A DNA stretch of 64,000 bases from Pedobacter faecalis (GTDB lineage: Bacteria; Bacteroidota; Bacteroidia; Sphingobacteriales; Sphingobacteriaceae): contig NZ_JARXOW010000001.1 in NCBI RefSeq assembly GCF_030182585.1, positions 992,001 through 1,056,000 on the forward strand, given 5' to 3'. Under the pieces are notes generated by a model, which saw only the letters and a program-made list of their open reading frames with translations, was not told the DNA's origin and did no database searches. Below, piece after piece: positions 61,509 to 64,000 of the stretch. The stretch's first letter is position 1. Each line of letters opens with the position of its first letter. The position numbers were made by a program, and so were the translations under genes.

Positions 61509-61889
61509 TTAACACTCTGGCGGAGGAGAGATTTCGCCCGGCAGGCAATCAGTCATCACCTCCAGATAATGAAAGTCGGGATCTGCGATTTCCTGCCAGG
61601 CTATTTTTTGAGCCGTTTGCAGTTCCAGGCTCGGTGCTATCCACATGAATTTCAGGATACCATCATCGCCCTGGTCCTGGGTTTCCGGAACGGATTTTTG
61701 GAATAAGAACTCGGAAACCAATTCATAGATACTCTCAATCCGGTTTACGCTAAGATCTTCCATGTAGGTGGGCTGACCATTAACAACGGCCAGATGGCGG
61801 GCAGGGCTAATGGACAAATTGATCATTTGCAGCAGCAACATATAGCTGATGAAACGAACGAAATGGAAGCTTGCCAGATACCTAAACAT
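61509..61889 (-). CDS. Small hypothetical protein (126 aa)
   Basis: A 126-residue protein beginning MFRYLASFHFVRFISYMLLL. One hydrophobic segment lies near the N-terminus, then an acidic soluble part (YLEVMTDCLPGEISPPPEC at the end). ATG at 61889 is chosen; the frame extends three codons to a TTG. It lies 85 bases before the beta-barrel gene on the same strand. Unknown function. Confidence 0.6.
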   Translation of the reverse strand: MFRYLASFHFVRFISYMLLLQMINLSISPARHLAVVNGQPTYMEDLSVNRIESIYELVSEFLFQKSVPETQDQGDDGILKFMWIAPSLELQTAQKIAWQEIADPDFHYLEVMTDCLPGEISPPPEC

Positions 61890-61944
61890 TGGCAGCAAAG
61901 ATAGTAAATCTATATGCTGTCTTGCGAATTTCTATATGCCCGCT

Positions 61945-62166
61945 TTACGAATCGGGAGCACGAAGCTCATCACTGGCCAATGAGTTTTTCCAGGGGTCGT
62001 CGGGAGCTGTGAGCGGTGCATTCCCGGTTAACGAGACGTTCGGATCGGCGGCTACCCCCAGGTCGTCAGATATAGTTCCGCTACGGAACATATGTTCATT
62101 TCTGATACAGTATTTTACGGCTTCGTAAATGGCTATGCCGATAAGCGCATGTTTGATGAATCCCAT
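61945..62166 (-). CDS. Small one-helix membrane protein (73 aa)
   Basis: Starts MGFIKHALIGIAIYEAVKYCIRNEHMF, a short amphipathic or membrane helix, and continues with an acidic, proline-rich tail (DDLGVAADPNVSLTGNAP). No family recognised. Its 3' half has a decayed duplicate at 58803-58920, which shows the family is mobile or repeatedly duplicated. Confidence 0.65.
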   Translation of the reverse strand: MGFIKHALIGIAIYEAVKYCIRNEHMFRSGTISDDLGVAADPNVSLTGNAPLTAPDDPWKNSLASDELRAPDS

Positions 62167-62301
62167 AACTTTCAGGTTTGCTTTTACAACAAGTACGTCC
62201 TTAAAAAGGTTTGCCGGGACTAGTCCCGGCCATATAGCCCATTAGGCTTAAATGGAATATTTGTTTATATTGTAACGGAAACATGGATTAACTCTAATTG
62301 T

Positions 62302-64000
62302 ATGCCTCATGAAACGGCCCGTCGTACGCGTGCGTTTACTTTATCTCACTTTTTAGTAAGCCTGGGGCTGATGTGCCTGGCTTCTTGCCAGAGTGACAGC
62401 GAGAACCAGCGTATAAATGACCCAAAGCGGGCAGACAGCCTTATACAGCGGGCCGATGACCTGATAAATGCGGGCGAAATAGATCGTTCCCTCAGGTATT
62501 TAGATTCAAGTTATGCCAAATTTAACAATGCCGGGCCTATCGACAACTGGAAACGTTATCGACATCTTTGTTATTTTTACCTTAATTATAAGTTCAGCGC
62601 TCAGAAAGCTAACCTGTACGTCGACAGTATGTTTCGCGTACTGAAAGGACTGGAAGATGACCACAAAAATGAGTATGCCCACAGCATGTTTAGCAGAGGC
62701 GATGTTTTGCGTGCGCAAAATCACTATAATGAAGCTTTTTATAAGTACTATGAGGGCAGGCAATACGCCCTTCAGAACCTGGATACTTGTGACCTTGGCA
62801 GTTTCACAAACAGACTGGGTTTAATCAGATACGCCCAGCAGGATTTCCTTAAGGCGGTGAGCTATTTTAAACAGGCGCAGGCAGAACTGAGCCACTGCCA
62901 GGATTCCTCATCTACTTTCGAAACCTCTTTTATGCTTCCACAGTCGGTATATAATAATATCGCTTTTAGCTACGAACAGGCCGGAAAGGCAGATAGCGCC
63001 CTCATATATTACCGTATCGGTCTTGAATACATAGAGCGTGAGCAGTCTAAATATCCAGACAGAAAAGCCTATATCGAATCGGCAGTTGGGGTGTTTTGCG
63101 GAAATCTTGGCGGTCAGTATGCCCTGATAGGGAAAACAGCAGAAGCCGAAAAATATCTGAAAAGAAGCATAGCATTGAACGACCGCGAGGGCTATGCAAG
63201 AGAGGATGCGACCACGGCCAAGACCAAACTCGCTGTTTTATACATCAAACAATCGAAACTCGACGCTGCACGACAATGGATTGAGAGTATCGAAGGCGAC
63301 CTGGCCAGAGAGCAAGGCAGCAATCATCAACAGCAAGTGAGGTACCGAAATGTGGTGAAGCTCAAGGCGGAATATTACCAAAAAGCGGGTGATCTGCAGA
63401 AGGCACTGGCTTACATGACTGAGTCGGCCGCCCTGCGGGATTCAGCTTGGAACGCCGAGAAAAAAATGCGTAGCATAGATATGGATGCGACTTTCAGGGA
63501 GGCTGAACAGGCTCATCAGCTTGAACTGGCGGAAAAGAACAGTCAGATCAAAACCTCTTATCTGGCGGCCGCTATACTCTTTTCTATCATAACTATCGCC
63601 TTCCTGCTTGTGATGTGGTTTAACCTCAGGCGTACCCGCAATCATTTGAAAGAACTAAGAATACTAAATAAAAAGGTCACCCAGCAAAACGGTCAGCTCA
63701 GCAATACTTTGAGACTCCTAAAACAGAGTCAGGAGGAAAACACACGGCTGACCCGCGTTGTTGCGCACGATTTACGAAGTCCGATCGGAGCTATATTTAT
63801 GGGCTGCTCATTGATCATGCACAAAGACTGTCCAAATGCGGAAGACATCGAGCTTATCGAAATGATGAAAAAGTCGGCCTCCGATTGTCTCGCGCTTGTT
63901 GACGACATTCTGCAGCCTAAAAACGAGAATGGCAAGCTGCAAAAGCAAGCTGAAAATCTGCACGAGATATTACGTTTCTGTACAGATCAGCTCAGAAGCA
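62302..64000 (+). CDS. TPR-containing sensor histidine kinase, partial
   Basis: The gene runs off the right edge; 566 codons are visible. A possible lipobox lies near residue 29 (LMCLASCQSDS). Residues about 45-400 are TPR-like helices (LINAGEIDRSLRYLDSSY, YNNIAFSYEQAGKADSALIYY, LAVLYIKQSKLDAARQW). One transmembrane helix at about 415-437 (AAILFSIITIAFLLVMWF) leads to a coiled coil (LKELRILNKKVTQQNGQL) and the histidine-kinase core with H-box HDLRSPIGAIFMG near residue 490. The ATP-binding part is outside the window. This is the usual layout of Bacteroidota TPR sensor kinases. Confidence 0.88.
   Translation, partial: MPHETARRTRAFTLSHFLVSLGLMCLASCQSDSENQRINDPKRADSLIQRADDLINAGEIDRSLRYLDSSYAKFNNAGPIDNWKRYRHLCYFYLNYKFSAQKANLYVDSMFRVLKGLEDDHKNEYAHSMFSRGDVLRAQNHYNEAFYKYYEGRQYALQNLDTCDLGSFTNRLGLIRYAQQDFLKAVSYFKQAQAELSHCQDSSSTFETSFMLPQSVYNNIAFSYEQAGKADSALIYYRIGLEYIEREQSKYPDRKAYIESAVGVFCGNLGGQYALIGKTAEAEKYLKRSIALNDREGYAREDATTAKTKLAVLYIKQSKLDAARQWIESIEGDLAREQGSNHQQQVRYRNVVKLKAEYYQKAGDLQKALAYMTESAALRDSAWNAEKKMRSIDMDATFREAEQAHQLELAEKNSQIKTSYLAAAILFSIITIAFLLVMWFNLRRTRNHLKELRILNKKVTQQNGQLSNTLRLLKQSQEENTRLTRVVAHDLRSPIGAIFMGCSLIMHKDCPNAEDIELIEMMKKSASDCLALVDDILQPKNENGKLQKQAENLHEILRFCTDQLRS

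Noticed and set aside
1..64000. tRNA or rRNA genes
   Set aside because: I looked at the intergenic stretches for cloverleaf-type or ribosomal RNA signatures and saw none; a covariance-model scan would be needed for certainty.

Overview
The window looks like chromosomal DNA of a Bacteroidota member, most likely family Sphingobacteriaceae (Pedobacter/Mucilaginibacter-like). This rests on the SusC/SusD pair with ECF sigma and FecR, the short (286 aa) primary sigma factor, type III glutamine synthetase, single-chain 1225-aa PurL, DUF6266 proteins, and repeated TAnnTTTG -7 promoter elements. No rRNA, tRNA or CRISPR array was recognised. The genus is an inference.

Layout. 1-4.2 kb: a minus-strand copper-handling cluster (secreted HMA protein cut by the window edge, Cys/Lys-rich protein, CopZ-like chaperone, CopA ATPase). 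It ends in an AraC-type regulator whose 5' part has been replaced by an internally deleted IS21-like element (about 4215-4647). 5.0-12.0 kb: an RNA-repair island, with a divergent WYL regulator facing a tightly packed hen1-pnkp-NTase-NTase operon. 12.0-12.9 kb: a gene-free stretch with one copy of a striking 8 x 11 bp palindromic repeat. 12.9-19.3 kb: housekeeping genes (fbp, phosphoesterase, trmN6, VOC protein, purL). 19.3-28.1 kb: a polysaccharide-utilisation locus read right to left (GH92, ECF sigma, FecR, SusC, SusD). 28.4-31.9 kb: glnN and purM. 31.9-39.4 kb: a second carbohydrate operon, GH92-xylB-xylA-GH95. 39.5-45.7 kb: two SDR proteins, lpdA, an MBL hydrolase, the primary sigma gene with a palindrome in its promoter, and an M28 peptidase. 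45.7-49.0 kb: S41 peptidase, a HAD-like protein with an altered nucleophile, a small unknown protein and a LolD-type ABC ATPase. 49.1-51.9 kb: a membrane-protein operon with a winged-helix regulator and two copies of one operator-like palindrome. 52-54.6 kb: sucC, GH43 and a DUF1801 protein. 54.6-62.2 kb: accessory small genes, gene remnants, the second (inverted) 8 x 11 bp repeat, a tandem DUF6266 pair, a thioredoxin-like protein, an ECF sigma with an overlapping membrane partner, and a beta-barrel protein. 62.3 kb to the end: a TPR-containing sensor histidine kinase cut by the window edge.

How the genes work together. The RNA-repair genes should heal and seal RNA cut by ribotoxins: Pnkp processes and ligates ends, Hen1 methylates the 3' end before sealing so the site resists re-cleavage, and two pol-beta-type nucleotidyltransferases probably add or remove end nucleotides; the WYL protein is the obvious switch. 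The two carbohydrate clusters carry paralogous GH92 mannosidases; one adds glycan import and sensing, the other feeds xylose into the pentose phosphate pathway.

Most notable for follow-up: the RNA-repair island with two different nucleotidyltransferases, the paired 8 x 11 bp repeats about 44 kb apart in opposite orientation, the shared operator of the 49-50 kb operon, the sigma-gene promoter palindrome, and the IS21-like remnant that beheads the copper regulator.
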